DNA from: Plasmopara viticola
Lineage: Eukaryota > Oomycota > Peronosporomycetes > Peronosporales > Peronosporaceae
Length of the DNA: 64,000 nt
NCBI GenBank assembly: GCA_001695595.3
Contig: MBPM02000005.1
Location: forward strand, 248,001 to 312,000
Direction of reading: 5' to 3'
Made by a program: the position numbers and the translations under genes. The notes under the pieces were generated by a model. That model saw only the letters and a program-made list of their open reading frames with translations, searched no databases and had not been told where the DNA came from. Positions within the stretch are counted from its first letter, which is position 1. Each line of letters begins with the position of its first letter. Below are positions 22,301 to 35,828 of the stretch, piece by piece.

Positions 22301-24433
22301 CGATATTTACTCCAGAGTATCCTTTTCGACGAAACAAACCTTCAAAAGAGCTGGTCGGGCAACGACCTTTTTTAACCACCATTTATACCTACTCAAGCAA
22401 ATAAGGTCCACGCTTCAAACGTGGTTTGATTATCTTTGGATGATTACCTTGGGTATAGCTTACAGCACAAGTATAGGATTTAAAACCACCTGAGCAGTCA
22501 CTCCATTGCACAAAAAAAGGAATGATCACTGCTGCACGATGGACAACTTGACGACAAAATGTGAGGGCGTGATCAGAAAGCAAAAGGGTTCACTCTGTAA
22601 AGAGGTTGGCTCCGTCACTTTTCCACCGCATCATTTATCGTTCTACTCGACAACTTTAATTGTGGTGTCTGGAACATGGATATAGCGAACAAATTTAAAG
22701 AGTGCACCTTAGGCTGTCAGCGAATAAAAGAGATCTCCCCTTTTGGAACCCGCACGCTAGGACTAAGCTGCTCTGGTGCGAATCGCTGCTCGTAATTCGA
22801 CCCATTTTTGAAATTGGGTTCCGTATTTCTTATTACTAATTTGTTGGGAAATTTAGCTCTTCCAAATAACAGTCATGGCTACGATCGGATAATATCGGTT
22901 TCATGCCAATTACTTCCCGGTCCCGGGTCAAGCAAATATCTACTCGGGCCACGGGCTCGGTTGTCCGCAGAGGTGACGTACGAACAGTTGTAAAGGCATT
23001 TAAATGAAGCGCGTTGAACATCGATTCGCCAGAAAAAGCTGCTGTTGCACAGTGCTCATCTGTCACGCAGTGAAAACCATGAAGAGCATCCTTCTTTTGA
23101 ATGTCATCGATGTTCTTTTTAGCTACCCTGTTTGCATTTCAACACGATGGTCTAGTTACATCAATAAAAGCTTCAATCCGATCGTAATGTTAGACAAACA
23201 AGATGCTAACGCTGGTGCGTCCATTGCTGAGTTGCTTGTGTCGTTGTGTCGTTGTCTCATTGTCTCACCTCACTGGTTGTAAATTGAAGGCGAAGGGGCC
23301 GGGACGCGCGATTAAAATATTACGCAGCAAGAAAACGATTATTTTTCCACCAATGCCTTTTCATTTTTTAAATTAATAGAAAACACTAAATCTTAAGAGG
23401 AACGCATAATAAACTAAAAGCTATAAGGGAAGATACAACCAGAAATAGTAGAGCGTCAGCAACAATTTAGCTACGAAATTAGCGCAGGCAAGAACTTGTC
23501 ATATACCAGCATGTAATGTATTTTGGATGTGCAACATGCGCCACTACCAAGGCAGCAAAAGTCCGACGCAAAGCAGCTCAAATTTACCAAACAACTTTAC
23601 TAAAAAAAATATATACACTAATCTTGAAGACGCTGGTCAATCGAGATTGCGATTGGGGCGTCATCAAAAAGTGTATGTGCATATGCACAATGGAGTAGAA
23701 GAAAAAATGTGTACGCATGCCTCAGTAAGCGTTGTTTACCGTCCAAAAATGTGAGCGCTATCCACCACTCGACATCCGTACCAGCACCTGTTGCTATTAA
23801 AAACCCTAGAACCAAGATGCATACAAGATAATTAATATGCTTCAGTTGACTATGTACAAATAAAAATAAAGGGTCATTACTATATCAATCGATATAACGA
23901 TTTTGCGCGCCTACAAAAGACGCAATGTGGCTCTATGATGACGCAATGCCTGCTTAAGGGGGTGGTCGCATGCTCGACGGCAACACTCGAGCGCCAATGC
24001 TGGCGATCTCTTTGATTACGTGGTGTCAGCGACTGACCTTGCTTTACTACCCTGTCGTTTAAAAAGCCCAAGAAAGCAGCGCTTGCACATTCTTCGATTA
24101 CAATGCCTGATTATGCTTGCAACGCTCGGGTTGCAATCCCTCTGGATGCAACTTTACCGTTTAAGGTCTCAGAGATCTAACACATTAGAGGCTTGTATAC
24201 ATCGTCTAGTCCACCTCTGCTTGGTTCAATCCTCACTACCAGTTGTAGCGCTGCACCCTGCCCGCATGTGTAAAGTGTGTGCGAAGTAACAAAATTGTGT
24301 TATGTGTCTTATCAGCCCTTTACTATAGCGTTACAATGATTAATTTTAAGCGCTACCACCTACACGTTCGACGACAACCATATGCGGCGACAGCCGCTCA
24401 TACACACGGGACCGTCGCGTACGAACACGTTGT
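19338..24433. other. Long AT-rich gene-poor stretch
   Basis: Beyond the effector's 5' flank I see only short, unrelated frames (the longest are about 100 codons, around 20673-20975 and 21255-21545). None has a domain or splice structure. A short 8-bp repeat array lies at 23236-23267. Confidence 0.55.
23236..23267. repeat. Four-unit 8-bp tandem repeat
   Basis: Two copies of TTGTGTCG are followed directly by two copies of TTGTCTCA. It is a small microsatellite-like array with no sign of function. Confidence 0.7.
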
Positions 24434-24446
24434 TCATTCTCCAAAG
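24434..24446 (+). promoter_or_regulatory. Oomycete-type initiator of the 24476 gene
   Basis: TCATTCTCCAAAG, 30-42 bases before the ATG, matches the TCATTY...CAA core described for oomycete initiators. The spacing suits the short 5' leaders usual in these organisms. Confidence 0.55.
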
Positions 24447-24475
24447 ACGCACCTACACCCCAGGCACCACGGACC

Positions 24476-24862
24476 ATGCGTGTGCTCTCGTACTTTGCCG
24501 TCATTGCCTTTGCTGGCGTCGCTACTGCCGAGATTGACCTCTCGGATCATCTGCAGGATGCTGCAACCAATGCCGCGACTAACGTCGCAAATAATGCCGT
24601 GAATCAGGCCACCGACACAGCTTCTGACGTTGCTGCTAATGCCACCGATGCCGCGATTCAAACCACTGCGAACGTCGCCAATCATACAATCAACTCAGCC
24701 GTCAATGCTGCCAAAACGACCAACTCGACGAACGACGAAGAGGCCGACACCGCATCGAGCTCTGACAACTCAGGCTCATCTGCCGCCTCCTCGACGCGCC
24801 ACGTGTCGGGGTGCGTGATGGCTGCTCTCACGGTCGCTGGACTCGCCCTGAACTTTGTATAA
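24476..24862 (+). CDS. Small secreted, probably GPI-anchored Ala/Asn/Thr-rich protein
   Basis: A 128-aa protein with three zones. Residues 1-18 (MRVLSYFAVIAFAGVATA) form a clear signal peptide. The middle is almost entirely Ala, Asn, Thr, Asp and Val in a loose repeat (NAATNVANN, DVAANATDAA, TTANVAN), then Ser-rich. The end, SGCVMAALTVAGLALNFV, is a short hydrophobic tail after small residues, which is the usual layout of a GPI-anchor signal. It contains only one Cys and no catalytic domain. By analogy it would sit on the cell surface or wall. The Ser/Thr-rich part could be O-glycosylated. The ATG is in a good context (gaccATG) and has an initiator element about 40 bases upstream. I do not recognise a named family. 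Confidence 0.75.
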   Translation: MRVLSYFAVIAFAGVATAEIDLSDHLQDAATNAATNVANNAVNQATDTASDVAANATDAAIQTTANVANHTINSAVNAAKTTNSTNDEEADTASSSDNSGSSAASSTRHVSGCVMAALTVAGLALNFV

Positions 24863-25181
24863 GCTAGCATCGGTCAAGCGAGGACGAGTTCAAGGTTTTG
24901 CTTGGATTACAGTCTACGATTTGAGTATTTTTTAAAACTTCGTATTGCAATATTGCGACTGATTGTTTTGTAATACTTTGCATGACTTACATGACACCCG
25001 TTTCAAAGACACCTCATTCCATGCAGGATCTCACAAGGCCATTTCCTTTGCTAGCCAAACCACATTAAATTTAAGATTGTATGGTGTAATAATTGTATTA
25101 TACAAGGTGTGGTTCCTATTGCTATAATCAATATGCCGCTTTTGCGCGACTAAAACCAACTTGATGCATCAACGCGTCTGA
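24863..25181. other. Spacer between convergent genes
   Basis: AT-rich sequence between two genes that end toward each other. No gene is seen. Confidence 0.6.
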
Positions 25182-25781
25182 TTACGGAGACGACGTACTT
25201 GATGTTGAGCACCGATCGTGAGATGTCGGTGGGGCGTCGGACTGAAGTTCAAATTCAGGATCTGAGTGGGGCAAGAAGAGCGCCACTAACGTCGAAATGT
25301 CTTCCTCCAGCAATGCAGTAGGCGTGTGCAGTGGTTCGAAGCGAGTATCGTATACGTCTGACGCCGATAGTTGTTCTTTGACCCCTTGCTGTACTGGAAT
25401 GGCCGTATCCTTGATTGAAAGCGCCTGATCTTGTGCTCGCATGGCTTGTCGGGCCATGCGTTTACGCATGTCCAAGCGGCGCTGATTGCGGTTGGCGTTG
25501 GCTCGATGTACAGTGCAGAACGTATGTAGCCCTCCCGTGCGTTTGACAGCGCGTGGGTTCAGGCACTTTTTGTTGGCATATCGGCAGTGGAGTTGCTCAG
25601 GCACACAAGTCGTGGCCGAATCCACGACTCGGCGCACGCGCTTTCTAGAGCGTTCCTGAGTAGATGGGATGGCATAGTGTTGTTGGTCACTGCCACTGGA
25701 AATGTCGAACGACGTCTTTGTGGGTGGAGATTGATGAGGCTTGTTGTCCATGGGAAGTGCACAAGTCCCGTGATGAGCCAT
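25182..25781 (-). CDS. Protein with Cys/basic CRYANKKCLNPRA-type domain
   Basis: A 199-aa protein with one compact domain at residues 64-102: LHCRYANKKCLNPRAVKR, then GGLHTFCTVHRANANRNQRR. The spacing C-x6-C-x14-C-x2-H suggests a small zinc-binding unit followed by a very basic helix (NRNQRRLDMRKRMARQ). I recall this CxNPRA.KR.G.LH.FC..HR..AN.NQRR arrangement from many uncharacterised oomycete proteins. The flanks are disordered, with a basic RSRKRVRRV stretch that could be a nuclear signal, and the C terminus is Ser/Thr/Asp-rich. A role in binding nucleic acid or chromatin is a guess. There is no intron. It is convergent with the gene at 24476-24862. Confidence 0.75.
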   Translation of the reverse strand: MAHHGTCALPMDNKPHQSPPTKTSFDISSGSDQQHYAIPSTQERSRKRVRRVVDSATTCVPEQLHCRYANKKCLNPRAVKRTGGLHTFCTVHRANANRNQRRLDMRKRMARQAMRAQDQALSIKDTAIPVQQGVKEQLSASDVYDTRFEPLHTPTALLEEDISTLVALFLPHSDPEFELQSDAPPTSHDRCSTSSTSSP

Positions 25782-28700
25782 ACGCTATGGTGTTGAGCAC
25801 GACTCAGTAAAAAGAGCAATGTGTGATCGTATCATGAACCTCTCTGTCGGGTGCACGTATGGCGTGACGGTGCAAGGACGTTAATTGATTCATGCCAACT
25901 TCATCGCTGGGGCTTCAGGCGGTCAATTTCAGAATCAAGCCAAGAAACCCTTAAACAAGTCTCAATCGGGACCAAGAATTTCGCTACGTCCGGAGAGCTC
26001 AATGATTCGACCAGCCACCACCACTAATATTGGCATAAAAATCAATGCTGGCGTCACAATATTTCCTCTGCAATTCGCAGCCACTATGTACTTTATCGAT
26101 TTGGCGTAAGCGTAGTCAATACAGAAATGGCTACGATACCCTGTGCCGGCACAGAATAGCGGAGTGGGAAGCACAAATATCTGTTAAGAGCCAGCGCTGT
26201 TCCTTTGCTGTGTCTCTGCTTGGCATTGAGTATTAAAATGTCACGACTTTTTGACTAAAATTGTAATCATGCGCTCGTTGAGGTTCATAAAATAATAGTA
26301 ATCGACTCATAAAAGACACATACCAATATTCCATTTTCCACTAAAATTTAATCGCTCGTATAATGTTTATTGTTGTTAACAGAGGCGGATCGGGTATTAT
26401 CGCCTATCAATCTGCTCTGTCAAGATTGCCGCTGGCGTCTGATAAGAATTTTGTGAAGAGATGTCCTCTTTTACAAGAAGTGCACTGATTACGCACCATG
26501 GTGCGTTGCTGAGACGGCCTCGAATGTTGATGCGCAGTTGTCTGCTAGCTTTTCTCACTGTTACTTCTCCATCGTTCTTGGCTACAAGTTCAAGCTCTTG
26601 GCAAAACGAGTTTGTACGCACGGGGAAAAAACTTATCCACTAGAGATGTCTCTTGGTGTACAACTGCATATGATACTGATCAACTAGGGTAAATGTACTG
26701 GTGGGGAGAATGCAGTGTTGGAACTTAGCTGTGAGGCTTTATAAAGTGATGCCATTGAGGCGCAATTAGCAGTGAAGTTGCAAATACCGCCCACTGCAAA
26801 GTTTTTATAAAATGACTGGGTCTTAGTACGTGGGGAAGTGGGCACGACGCTGCTTTGGTAGAAGCTAAGGATGTATGCCCTTAAAGAAACAGCACAAAAA
26901 AATCGGAAATAGCCCCATGGTTGTGCGCGGGTTGACTCGTTTACATAAGAATTGGCATCTGATCTAAGGAATATCTTCCTTTGAAGACTTGCCGTCAACC
27001 TCATCACAGAATTGCATTGAAGGAGCAACGAGTTAGCGCATATTAAAGTTGTTAAGTCTCCAAGTTAAGCGCGAAATTGTAAAGTACACATTTGACAACT
27101 TTACCTCTGTCAAAATGGGCATGTTTCGAGATATTTGCACTTATATTCTGTTGACTGAAAGGCATCCTCAACATGCACTGTAAGCGCATATGGGTGCTTG
27201 TCTGAAATGAAAAAGAGAACAATGATGGTGAATACGAACGCAGCAGATTTAAAAAAATACGAACCTTATCAGCTACTCTATTGCAAAACAAAAACTACTC
27301 TCATTTATCATACTGGCTTTGTAAAATCCTTTCAGGTTCAACTCTAACGAAAGCCTTGCTAAAGTAAAGGTTCGTGGTGCTCTACTCATGAGGTGGCTTT
27401 TCGCATCTAGGTTTAAGATCAGATTAAACTTGAAGCGATCAAAGTCGAGGAGCCTTGAGCCTTGCGTCTTTAAACTTTGATATTTACTCCTTTTGATTAG
27501 CAAACAGTGACAATGTAATGTTTGTGTGCTCAAAAGGCCTTGACATATAAATGACTATTTTTGAAAGTGAAATGTTGAGCGTAATTGTCTGGCAGTCTAA
27601 ACTCACTAGGAAGCGTCCATGGAATGGTAGACAATTCGCAGCTTTATCAAAATTAGCAAGTCAAGCATGGAAGCCAAATCATAGAGCTAAGAGCTCTGTC
27701 TGCAACGATGCTGCAGATATTTAGCTGTACCATTCGACAACGTTGTCGTTGTCAACTGTCTGCTCCTATTCGGCACAAATAAAAATAAAAAAACGAAGTC
27801 TAATCCTAAAAAGATGGTTATACTCCGTGCTGAAGTTAGATCTATAAATTTTTAGCCGGGGTGCCGTACAACGTGCGTTTGATCAATGTGAAGCGTGTCG
27901 AGGAGCCTAAGTCGCTCATTGAGTCTGCGTTCTTAATCGGAAGCATCACAAAAATTTCCGCGAGGCGCCAAATTTGTCGCCTGCCGCTAAAGTGATGAAG
28001 TCGACGTTTAAGCATGGCGCTGTTGAACACACTCGATGACCGTCAATCGTTTGCAATCAGTGGCGCTATTGGCGCAAATACTGAACCGAGGCGGCCAATG
28101 TGCTGTGTTGCTGATATAGACACTAACTGAGTCAAAATCAAAATTCCAGAGTATAGAGTGGTATGATTATCGATCGTAATAGATAGTGCTAGCTGTATTT
28201 CTTGACTGGCGTAATTGGCTTTGAACCAAGACGGTTTGGACGGGACCCTTCTATTTTGCGTGGAGCCGCGCACAATACAATTAGCAGTACCAGTAAAACA
28301 CAGCACTCAATGCATACCGAGACCGGTCTGGATGGCAATTACCAAGGAAACAAGAAAATATGCACGTGATACAACACCTTACTTAATGGGGTATTGCTAG
28401 ATTTCCACAAGTGAATTAATCCTATCCGATCAAGTTGTGAAAAGGATTCAAGCTCCTTTTTTTGCAAATTTGGCGAACATTTGAGAGTTTTTATATGTAA
28501 ACGCGTCCAAGGGGCTAAAAAGTTACTCATAGTAGCGCAAAGAAAATAAAGGCAAGTTAGCCAATAAAATAATTTACAGTAGCGCGAGTCGATATGAAAG
28601 TTATTCATAGCAGTTTATAAAATATATAGACAAGTTAGCCGATACGGAAAGCAAGATGCATCTAAGTAGCTGAGCGGTCTCCGAACTTTTTGCACCAATC

Positions 28701-31700
28701 TTCAACTCTTTACAAGGCTTGGCTGCGAAAAAAATGAGTCAGTAATGTAGCGGTTTACTGGCATTGCCTATTTTCAAGTTTTAAAAAAGATCGTATGGCT
28801 GCGGATGAACACACCAGGCCTGCATATCCATTCTAGAGACAAGCTACAGATATTCATGCTCAATCAAAGAAAAAGGTATTCGTTCTTTTTGCAAGACTAT
28901 GCATCTCCCTTCGTTTCTTACCTGTTATACTTTTATTGTTTCGCTATGACGCGCCGACCGTTATTACCTGCTTGCAGATCTTTACTGATCGCAATTAGTA
29001 GCACAATCTGGTGTGTGTGTGGAAGTATGCTACTTCAAAAAATACTATCTTTAGCGTGTCTAGTAGCCCAATTAGCCAGTGGTGCTAGATGAACCCGTTG
29101 AGAAAGAATTCAAAGGTGTTGTGACGTCTACCTTCGTGAAGAATTCACCGACATTACTTCCCATTATTATTTTGGGCGTGTAATTGCCCAAATTCCTTGC
29201 AAAAAAATATGCACAACAGGGGCGGAAGGTCGACTCTTTATAGATCTAACACAAAATAAACCGACTGTCACCTTTGGCCTTTCAAGCCAGCGCTGGTATG
29301 GGTTTAGCCGCAGTGCCCAGGAACAAGTTTTTCTTGTCCACGCAACGAGCAAGCAATAACTTTTGGCTGTCAAAGCCTCAAAGTGCACCGCAAGGTCTAC
29401 TCAAAATTGAGATCAAGGCTGTCCTGCCGGGCCGAAGAGCCGGAGCTGGCTGGCTATAACTTCCTTATATTGAACATCACTCTAACTAATTTGGACAGCC
29501 ACAAACGTAAAAATTTAGTTGAGCGAGATAATCGCTGTACCTGCATGTACTAGCAGCAGTCCACCACTGCTAGGTTTTTTTTCTTAGAGCTGTCAAGCTC
29601 TGATGGGCTTAGTCCTCATGATGTGTACCATGTCGCAAGGACCTAGACCTTGATCGATTAAATGATTCGCCCTGTCTAGTGAATAGTGGTTCTCAAGCTC
29701 TGAGGGAGCACTTTCTGTTGGCAAAGCTTCAAAGCCCTCGGGTAAAGTGAAGGTGTAATTAGTCGGTTCCATTTACGCACGGGCTGTGTACCCTTGCTCT
29801 CCGCATTCATGGCAAGGACTGCTGCTTTGAATGGCAACACTCAATAACGTAAGGACTCAGTGAACCACGAAAACCACTACTTAATGTTATGTGGATCGGT
29901 TTCCAAAGCCCTTCACGGCGCACGAGAGGCAAGTTGATTTGAAATTGCGTAATCTCCGTCGCTGTCTGCACTCAAAAGAGGCAAATTTAGAATGAATGTA
30001 TCCTTAGTCTGTTCTTATTTTGGCTAGTTCGAGGAGTGTCGCTTAGGTAATGGAAGCCGTGAATACGTTGCTGATGTACATAATCATTTGAGTCGCGCTT
30101 TCTTTAGTCACAACTAAAATAGCGCGAAAAATTGGCAGACCTAAAATTTGACAGAAAAACCGTTCCTCTTTACAAAGTATCATTGCGCTCTCACTATACG
30201 AAGGACTCATGTGAGATAGCTTTACGCCGTTTATAGCCTAAGGGGCCATGCTAGCGCCGCGCGCAACTGATTGTTCGTGACCAACGCCCTTTTTTGTGGC
30301 CATCTCTACCTTCTTATTCCAGTAAGAAGATTATATTCTCCTTTTTTGCCGACCCTGGTTTATTTGCCTTGAATTCTTTTGTAGGTGCTTTCACATATGC
30401 GCTTATCTTGTAGCTGCTGTCAGAGGTGTCAGAGTTACTAAACAGCAGTCACCCTTTCTTACCTGCATGTAGGATAGGCACGAGCATCAATTAAAGTATC
30501 AGCGTTGGTGGCTACCGTTATTGGGCGCTACCTCTTGGTCAGGACAAGTTGTTTAAAGGTCATAATTAGCTATCAAAAGATTCATCTCGTGTTCAACTCT
30601 TTCAAGTGCACGCCGCAACTAAGAAGACGCAATCTAAGTTTCTTGCTAAGGAACGTACAGCCACAGACAGGCTTGCTTCTGTGGAACGCCGTGAATAAGT
30701 AGATCCTCATACTACACGACACCATGTGATTTCAACTGTGATCTCGCTGTGTAGGAATTGCTGACTGAAATATGGTCTCAATGATTTTTAGCGCTTCCAT
30801 GAAATGCACCATTCGCTGCTTTGGCTGTGGTAAGCAAAAACGCATGATTCGTGTCTATATCTAGCGGACATTGACGAGTCGGACCTTAGTCTCGCCTACA
30901 TATCAATTAAAAAAAACGCACTCCAAGTGCCGCCAACGAATTGCTGGTTAACATTAGGGGCTGGCCATCAGTAGAAGCGGATCGTTTTTGCGAAAGAAAG
31001 CTAAGTTTTGTGGTAACTGTGTAGTTGCTACACGCCATGTAAGCTTAAACTCTCGAGGCTTAGCGGATCTAAAAAAGAAAAACTAGCAGCAGTTGGCTTT
31101 TAATTGTACACACGAGCGTACACGAAATCATTTCGGGTCTCGTAGGCGCTAGTATGTCGAGGAGATTTGCGAAAAAGCAAAATGGTGGCGGTCAATTAAA
31201 AATAGGCGGACGAATTTTTTAAAAGTGAGCAAAGAAAGGCAGTCAGTTTCGGCTCGACTATAGCTCTAGAGCGAAAAAGACCTGGCTGTGAAATTTAGAA
31301 AATTTAAAAGTCCAAAGTCGTTCTTAATCGCAGCAAATAAATTAATGGCATAATATTGGATATGCCGTGACTTATATAGATCACATGCCCTGAATCGATC
31401 GAAAGCCAAAATCCTTTGAATCAGCCGCCTATTCCACACATCGGAGCTTCATTGAGTCAAGTCCCCCATTTGCGTAAGACTTCTTTGTAAGAGATTCGAA
31501 AAGGAGAAGGTATAATGGGTACGTATACTAACGGAGCTGAATAGACGTGACAATGCACTTTTGTGGATAACCACCTATCGCTAGCAGCACCGACTGCCAA
31601 AGTTGCTAAGATAGCGTTCTAGTGCAAGCAACATTGCTCCAGATGCGAGTGGCAATAGACCCACGAACTACGGGAATTGAGGTCCTTAAAAAAGCCGTAG

Positions 31701-34700
31701 GTAAGGAAGGTGTACAATTAAATCTCAAGGTGTACAATTAAATCTCCAAGAGCGGGTTACATAGCTCCTCTATAAGACAATGGATATGCAATACGAAATT
31801 GATCATTGGGTGTCGCAATAAACCTTATAACTGACACAGACGGTCTGTTCTCAGGATTAATTGACAGTCAAACTGTTTGTCGTTACATGACAGGTACACT
31901 TCAATTGAAAGCACAGCAAAATACATCAGAGCTATTTCATATTAAAGATATCAAAGCTGCTGAACTTGACTATATTATGATCCGAAAATGTATTAGATGT
32001 GATTCACTTAAAGACGAAACTGCCTTTTGAGGCACCCACCACCACATCGAAGATGTCTTAGGTCAGGTTGCAAGGAAGCGTAATTTCTTAATCTTTATAT
32101 ATTCTACGCTCAAAAATTACTCAGGTGTGAGAACTGAGTATTGATTATCAGCCAAAACAAGGCGTGTTGCACATCATGAATCTCGATCCATCACGTAGTA
32201 CAATGTAACCAAGTAAGAGCCACCACCACGAGAGTATGTGAGCTCGGTAAAGCTTTTCTCGAAAAAAAAGACAAAGAATGACATGGTTCATGGGTCAAAC
32301 CCCAACATTTTATATACTTAAAAATCTAATGAGTAGTTTGTGCTACAAGAAGCTAAACAGACCCATTTCTAAGAGCGACGTGCTTGACGAATTGTCCTAG
32401 CGCACCTGTAGAATGCGTTAAATTAGTCGGTTGATATCATCAAATCTGGATGAAGTATTCAACATACTTTTATGACAGTGAGTGCGCTCAACTTCATCGC
32501 ATAAGAGTGACGATCGATGACGCAAGAGGTATCGAACGCCTCAGGGACAAATAACTGCTTTATCGCGCAATCGTTTTGACCGTGATGCTCTTTACTCTAT
32601 ACATATAATGACATTGTATGCGCTTAAAAAGTGATGTAAACATTCTGGGGGTCATTTAAGCCACCTAAGGCAAATCTTCAGGATTGCGCTGATACAATCT
32701 TCTTAAGCCAAATCTGTTTCGTACTGCCAACATCGTCTATTGTGTCTTTACCTCAGAGTAGAATGAAGACACTGGCTGCTTTGATAGCAGTCATGTTAAT
32801 TGCTCGAATCCCCAATATGTAGAAGTCACTTCAACGTAACCTACCTCACGGTCTGAAAGGATATTTAAGTAATGCTTAAGCGTAGCCAACTACATACACA
32901 AGTAGAATGATGGCTATGCGGGTCTCGCAAAGCCCTTATGTGTTCAATCAAAAACGAAATCATATGTATCCTTAAAAATACACGCCCAGGACGCTTCTGA
33001 TGATATTGAGGAAGTCCTCGGCAGACATCGTACTCGTTCTATCGGACGAGACAATAGTGATTAACGTTGATTACAACATTTCCAATTGCGACATCGACTG
33101 TGCGTAGATGCAACACAATAAGGGCGGTTATAAGCGATTCACTAGGGTAACATCGTTTGGCCCGGCCTCAGTCGTTACTTCGCACGACAAAGGCCTGAAG
33201 TACAATTTACTTTCAGACTCCCATAACGCTTCAATTGGCGGTTGCTGGAAGGAGGAGTTTTTTCTCAGAACCCAAACCACATCGGTGGTGTATTCGGCTT
33301 AGCAACAAGATCGAGCCCAAAAAACATTTTAACGAGGTGCTGAGGACACCTCAGGAATCGTATGAGATGAGATTTGTACCATTATTTACATAGAGCTTTA
33401 GGTGCGTCTACAACACTACTTGCAAGAAGGTCACTAGTGTGCGCCGACCGATGTCTGTGGAAGGCCCGAAGCCAAATTGTTTCATCTTGCTCGAACCTGT
33501 CGCATACACTCCATCTAAACGGTACTCTTTTTGTAGTTATTCGTACTTGATTGCCGTCATTAAGCACATTAAGATTTCTTACTCTATTAGATCCGAAAAT
33601 ATAATAATCGGTAGATGCATTTACCTGCTAATAAGCTTATCCGAAATCTCAAAAAGTGAGATGATTGTTCTTGTAAGAAATTGGAGAAGTGATAGGAGAA
33701 AGCTCTCTTTCCTTTTTTAGAAACATTCGTGATTTGAGAATTTAGATGAACTTTAAAGTGACTCGGTCCATTACCATAGGAAGGTGGTACATATACCGCG
33801 TTGTTTAATGTAAAATCAACAATAAATAACGTGTCAGCTCATTGAGGTAGCCCAACGGCGCACGTAATATGCAAGTTATTTCAAGTAATGGTGGATCTTG
33901 TCATACGATTACTCAGTTTCGAATCGTGTGCTGTTGACATCGACAAGCGCGTTTCTGTTAGCTAGAGCTGCGTTTGTCAAAACGCAGCAGTAATTACGCG
34001 TACCTTCTGGCAGCAATGCGTCCGAAAGACCATTATATTCGAATACCGTGTTGATACACATTCTTTCTGTTTCCTTTCCAATCAAGCTCGCGAAACGGGG
34101 TGTCAATTGCTCCGGCAGCACACGAAGATCAATGGAAAGCCAAAAGAAAAGTTGGGACTTATAAATTTTCAGCACTGGTAAGCTACATCCAACAACGTGT
34201 GAGCTGCGTTTTGAATTATTTGTCAGGTCTCACAGATTTTTGCATACTTCATTACTCACATGTACAAGTACGGGTGACCATAAAGCGACTTATAGTACCC
34301 TAAGCCAGCACTATATTTGACATAAAGCTTAAGGACCACGAATTTGTGAGATTGTGCGCTTGAAGCAGAAGACCAAACTATGGAGCTCACTACAAGATGC
34401 GGCGGGTGATCTAACTAGAAATCAAGGATCACATTGATAAGTGAATTCATCTCTTTTTCCATGGCCGCGAAAGTCTGAGGTTGCTTCAAAGAAGCTGTAG
34501 CCTGGATGTCAGGGCCGACTTCGAAGAGCAGAATCAAGGGCAAACACTCGAGCGCTCTTAATCTATTTTTTGTCATTGGGAAGCACTGGGTCAAAGCAAA
34601 AGCACTCTTCTTTGACATATGTGAATCCTACTTCGAATGGCACAACCATATAGAATGCGTAGTGAAAGCAGCGACGCCTCCACGAGCGCTTGGATGAGCG

Positions 34701-35778
34701 TGAAGAAGAGACGCAATCGCTCTACGTCAGGACGAAAGCACCGACGAAAGTCGCAGCGTTTCGGCTGCACGTTAAGTTGTGACAAGATTGTCTTCGTAAT
34801 CGCTCACGCTCTCAGCGCCTGGCTTGGCATTTTAGCCGGAGCCCGTATACCGACCACATTAGTTTTCTCCGGCTCAACAAGGAATCAAACTATACTTTGA
34901 GCCCCCGACGTGAAGTATTTGGTCCAATGTGATTGCTTTTCGGGTCTTAACACTCATTTTTCTTACCATGTATCAGGATAGAATCTTAATCGACAAAATT
35001 ATTTCCAACTCGGGTGTTAGTCATGGCTACCATACAAGAGTTCATTCGTGTTTAGGTGAGTGCATTACCGAAATTCGAGCTGGGAGTACGAAGGCTAGCG
35101 TAATAAGTGTTTTTTATATACTGAAAACAAGTCTGAAAAAATTATTTGCAATGCTTTCGGCAATTATAATTTCCAAAGTTCAAAAGTATGTGATTTGAAT
35201 AATCTGAAGACGTGCCATTCTGCTAAGCACAGTGTCTTCATTGCGTGCTTCTGTGCGTAATTACAATACGAAGAATATAGTAGCGTTGGCAATTGCTCAG
35301 CGGCTGAGAGCTTTTATATACATACTAGAAGAAATGTTATCATAAAAAAACATTCAAGGATTTAGATAAAAGAAACTGCATACAAAAACATTAGCTGCTT
35401 GCACCACCACCATAATCTTGCAGCTTATAAAGTATATTACTAAGCCAAATAGAGTGCACAACAGCATAATAAAATAAATTGCACTCTTGTTTGGTAAAAC
35501 TAGCTGCGGTAGAGCTCACCTTGACGGTAAATCTGAAAGCGCTGACACTGGCGTGTCTTTCTTCCGATACCGTGCGTCTTTTGAATTCACCAAGCTTTTT
35601 CCATGTCGGAAACGGTATATTATGTTTCACAGGTCCACCTGGTCACTTTGCTTCGAACAGCTTTTCATTTGACCGTGTCATATCCTTCTATAGTTTTGGT
35701 TCTAGTCATTTATGGTCGGCCTTGTCATCCTGGCTACAAAGCAGAAGCCTCGCTTTGATGGATGTGACTCTCTCAACG
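25782..35778. other. Long AT-rich gene-poor block
   Basis: Ten kilobases with no frame above about 115 codons and no recognisable domain, splice structure or LTR. A perfect 20-bp tandem duplication lies at 31707-31746. Weak resemblances to DDE transposases (near 22.3, 26.1 and 29.3 kb, minus strand) were judged too poor to annotate. Confidence 0.5.
31707..31746. repeat. Perfect 20-bp tandem duplication
   Basis: AAGGTGTACAATTAAATCTC occurs twice in direct succession without mismatch. Confidence 0.85.
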
Positions 35779-35787
35779 TCAATTTCG
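35779..35787 (+). promoter_or_regulatory. Possible initiator of the 35829 gene
   Basis: TCAATTTCG, about 42-50 bases before the ATG, is a loose match to the oomycete initiator. It has no supporting flanking element. Confidence 0.25.
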
Positions 35788-35828
35788 CTTAGCAAAATCG
35801 AATTTACCTCAAATCTAACAACTTCGCC

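Noticed and set aside
24215..24236. GGTTCAATCCT, similar to a tRNA B box
   Set aside because: No A box, acceptor stem or anticodon arm could be folded around it.
25962..26174. Minus-strand frame with NIVTPALIF, faintly like a pogo/DDE transposase
   Set aside because: Only a few residues fit and no catalytic acids could be placed. Similar faint traces at 22200-22382 and 29167-29388 were dropped for the same reason.
31806..32030. 74-codon frame, considered as a Copia fragment
   Set aside because: No Copia signature (YVDD, SxxEAEY or KHID) could be found in it or its neighbours.
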